Shown: positions 62,773-64,000 of the stretch, piece after piece
Numbering within the stretch: position 1 is the first letter of the stretch
Layout: every line of letters starts with the position of its first letter
Assembly (NCBI RefSeq): GCF_030433715.1
Contig: NZ_JAROCC010000003.1
Coordinates: 62,001 to 126,000, forward strand
From: Sporosarcina highlanderae
GTDB lineage: Bacteria > Bacillota > Bacilli > Bacillales_A > Planococcaceae
Direction of reading: 5' to 3'
Length of the DNA stretch: 64,000 nucleotides
Position numbers and translations under genes: made by a program
The notes under the pieces: generated by a model
Database searches by the model: none
Seen by the model: the letters and a program-made list of their open reading frames with translations, nothing else
Told to the model about the DNA's origin: nothing

Positions 62773-63957
62773 ATGAAGATTCCTACAATTAATTCGAGAG
62801 GAGTGAGGAGAATTTTAACAGCGTGTTCAGAGGATGGGCGGACAATCATTTTGTCTGCTGATCTAAAAAGAGAAGAACTTCGAAAGTGGAGGGAGACTCG
62901 TAGCTTTTTCTGCCCACAATGCAGAGGTCCGGTACAATTGAAAGTCGGTAATATTGTAGTCCCCCATTTTGCTCATTTAAAAGACACAACCTGTCGTACA
63001 TCTTTTTCAGAGGGGGAATCCCCACAACATTTAACGGGCAAGTTGCTATTACATCAGTTGCTAACGGCAAATTCGCAAAATACGGTTTTGGAACCGTTGT
63101 TAGCCGAAATCTCACAGCGGCCAGACTTGCTTATTTTAAATGAACAGGAAAAAATCCCGATTGAGTTTCAATGCAGTACAATCCCCATCTCCCTTTTGGA
63201 AGAGCGAACGGATGGGTTTCGGAAGATTGGAATGCCTCCTATTTGGATATTGCACACGCCAACAAAGTTTGCAAATTTTCCCGAAGGTATAGGGACATTT
63301 CAGTTTTCAAAGTTTGAGGAATGGTTTATTGTCAGCACCCCACCTGAAGGAGATGTGCTCCTTACATTTAATCCCCAAATGAAAACATTTCATTATTTCA
63401 CTAGTTTGTTGCATGTGGCGGGCCAAAGGTATATTGGCATGCACCACATCCTTCCCGTTAACTATCAATCCTTTCCATTTTTACGTCCTAAGATACCATT
63501 AGAAAAGGACCTTGCCCGATATGTAAATCTATATAATTCCAAGCGTCATGAAGATCTTGAACGTTCGGTTTTATTGAACAGAAAAGGTATTACTAATCCC
63601 TTTTTGAGATGCTGCTATGAAATGAGGATACTACCGACTAAACTGCCAGCATGGGTAGGTGTGCCTGTTTCTAAGAATCAAGCATTTCGTGAAGCGGATT
63701 TTGAATGGCAACTGCGGCTCCTTCATTTTCTGAAGCGAAAAGGCCTTGGTTTAATGAAAGTGAATGCGTATCATTTACGGCAATTTGTTAGGAGTTTTGA
63801 AAATCCTTCAACTGAAAAAATTTCTGCTTGTCAAAACTATCTCTCGTTTTTAGTCAAATACGGGGTGGACAACCCTTTGAATAATACTGACTTCAGCGAA
63901 AAGGTCATTTTGTATATAATTTCAGAAAGATTTCTTGCAAATGACCGACAAAATTGA
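62773..63957 (+). CDS. coiA: Competence protein CoiA
   Basis: The roughly 394-residue protein has a Cys pair (FFCPQCRGPVQLKVG, about 46-60) and the motif PHFAHLKDTTCRTSF. The nuclease-like segment RPDLLI...IPIEFQCSTI has the D...ExQ pattern of PD-(D/E)xK enzymes. CoiA is needed for DNA processing during transformation. The start is uncertain. The ATG at 62773 has no ribosome binding site, while a strong GAGAGGAGTGAGGAG lies at about 62796-62811. A GTG at 62803 or even an ATT at 62812 could be used. The location after mecA is conserved. Confidence 0.9.
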   Translation: MKIPTINSRGVRRILTACSEDGRTIILSADLKREELRKWRETRSFFCPQCRGPVQLKVGNIVVPHFAHLKDTTCRTSFSEGESPQHLTGKLLLHQLLTANSQNTVLEPLLAEISQRPDLLILNEQEKIPIEFQCSTIPISLLEERTDGFRKIGMPPIWILHTPTKFANFPEGIGTFQFSKFEEWFIVSTPPEGDVLLTFNPQMKTFHYFTSLLHVAGQRYIGMHHILPVNYQSFPFLRPKIPLEKDLARYVNLYNSKRHEDLERSVLLNRKGITNPFLRCCYEMRILPTKLPAWVGVPVSKNQAFREADFEWQLRLLHFLKRKGLGLMKVNAYHLRQFVRSFENPSTEKISACQNYLSFLVKYGVDNPLNNTDFSEKVILYIISERFLANDRQN

Positions 63958-64000
63958 GAGAATAATAATGATTCGATTTACGAAGAAATTTTTAGGGGGA

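Overview
The window is a chromosomal segment of a low-to-moderate GC, motile Gram-positive bacterium of the order Bacillales. It is most like Planococcaceae (Sporosarcina or a close relative). This is inferred from core genes and their order (flaG-fliD-fliS-fliT, hpf-secA-prfB-cccB-ftsEX, ctpB-minJ-csbA, addBA, clpB-fabHA-fabF-trpS, spx-mecA-coiA), from AGGAGG-type ribosome binding sites, and from recognisable CtsR, FapR, sigma-D, cre and T-box signals. No rRNA, tRNA, CRISPR array, phage or insertion sequence was seen.

Region 1 (1-7 kb) is accessory: an unrecognised acidic protein whose 3' end is partly duplicated beyond the neighbouring cupin gene, a DUF5694-type protein, a catalase-family haem protein, and a 1066-residue MalT-like ATPase/TPR regulator with a SARP-like C-terminus. 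The DUF5694 and regulator genes share a near-identical 48-bp upstream sequence.

Region 2 (7.2-16.1 kb) is the most distinctive part. One co-directional cluster holds a complete branched-chain-amino-acid-type ABC importer, then a FabH-like condensing enzyme whose active-site Asn is replaced by His, an alpha/beta hydrolase, a FabG-like reductase and an acyl-CoA ligase. A near-consensus cre site lies before it and related 21-bp tandem repeats flank it on both sides. It looks like a catabolite-repressed uptake and CoA-activation pathway for an unidentified carboxylic acid or amide, probably controlled by the adjacent regulator.

Region 3 (16-31.8 kb) carries a small reverse-strand gene, a YwrD-like gamma-glutamyltransferase, flagellar cap and chaperone genes behind a sigma-D promoter, a six-TM chemoreceptor, a PilZ protein, hpf with a sigma-H-like promoter, secA, prfB with its programmed +1 frameshift, cytochrome cccB, and ftsEX followed by an EnvC-like M23 hydrolase.

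Region 4 (31.9-47.8 kb) carries a membrane protein plus TlpA-like thioredoxin pair, ctpB, minJ, csbA, the azlCD exporter pair on the reverse strand, a DedA/VTT protein followed by three 40-bp repeats, the addB-addA recombination nuclease, a DUF418 membrane protein and an FAH-family hydrolase.

Region 5 (47.8-64 kb) carries a YisL protein, a membrane-anchored GH13-like protein that has lost its catalytic residues, the DegV/Cof/esterase/DUF59 group, an N-domain-less ClpB under a CtsR-like operator, fabHA-fabF under a FapR operator, trpS with a complete Trp T-box, a DUF4015-type secreted protein, spx, mecA and coiA.

A roughly 120-nt GC-rich structured element occurs four times. Every copy is intergenic and lies just upstream of, and co-directional with, a gene (the ABC binding protein, secA, prfB, trpS). 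Its stems show compensatory base changes between copies.
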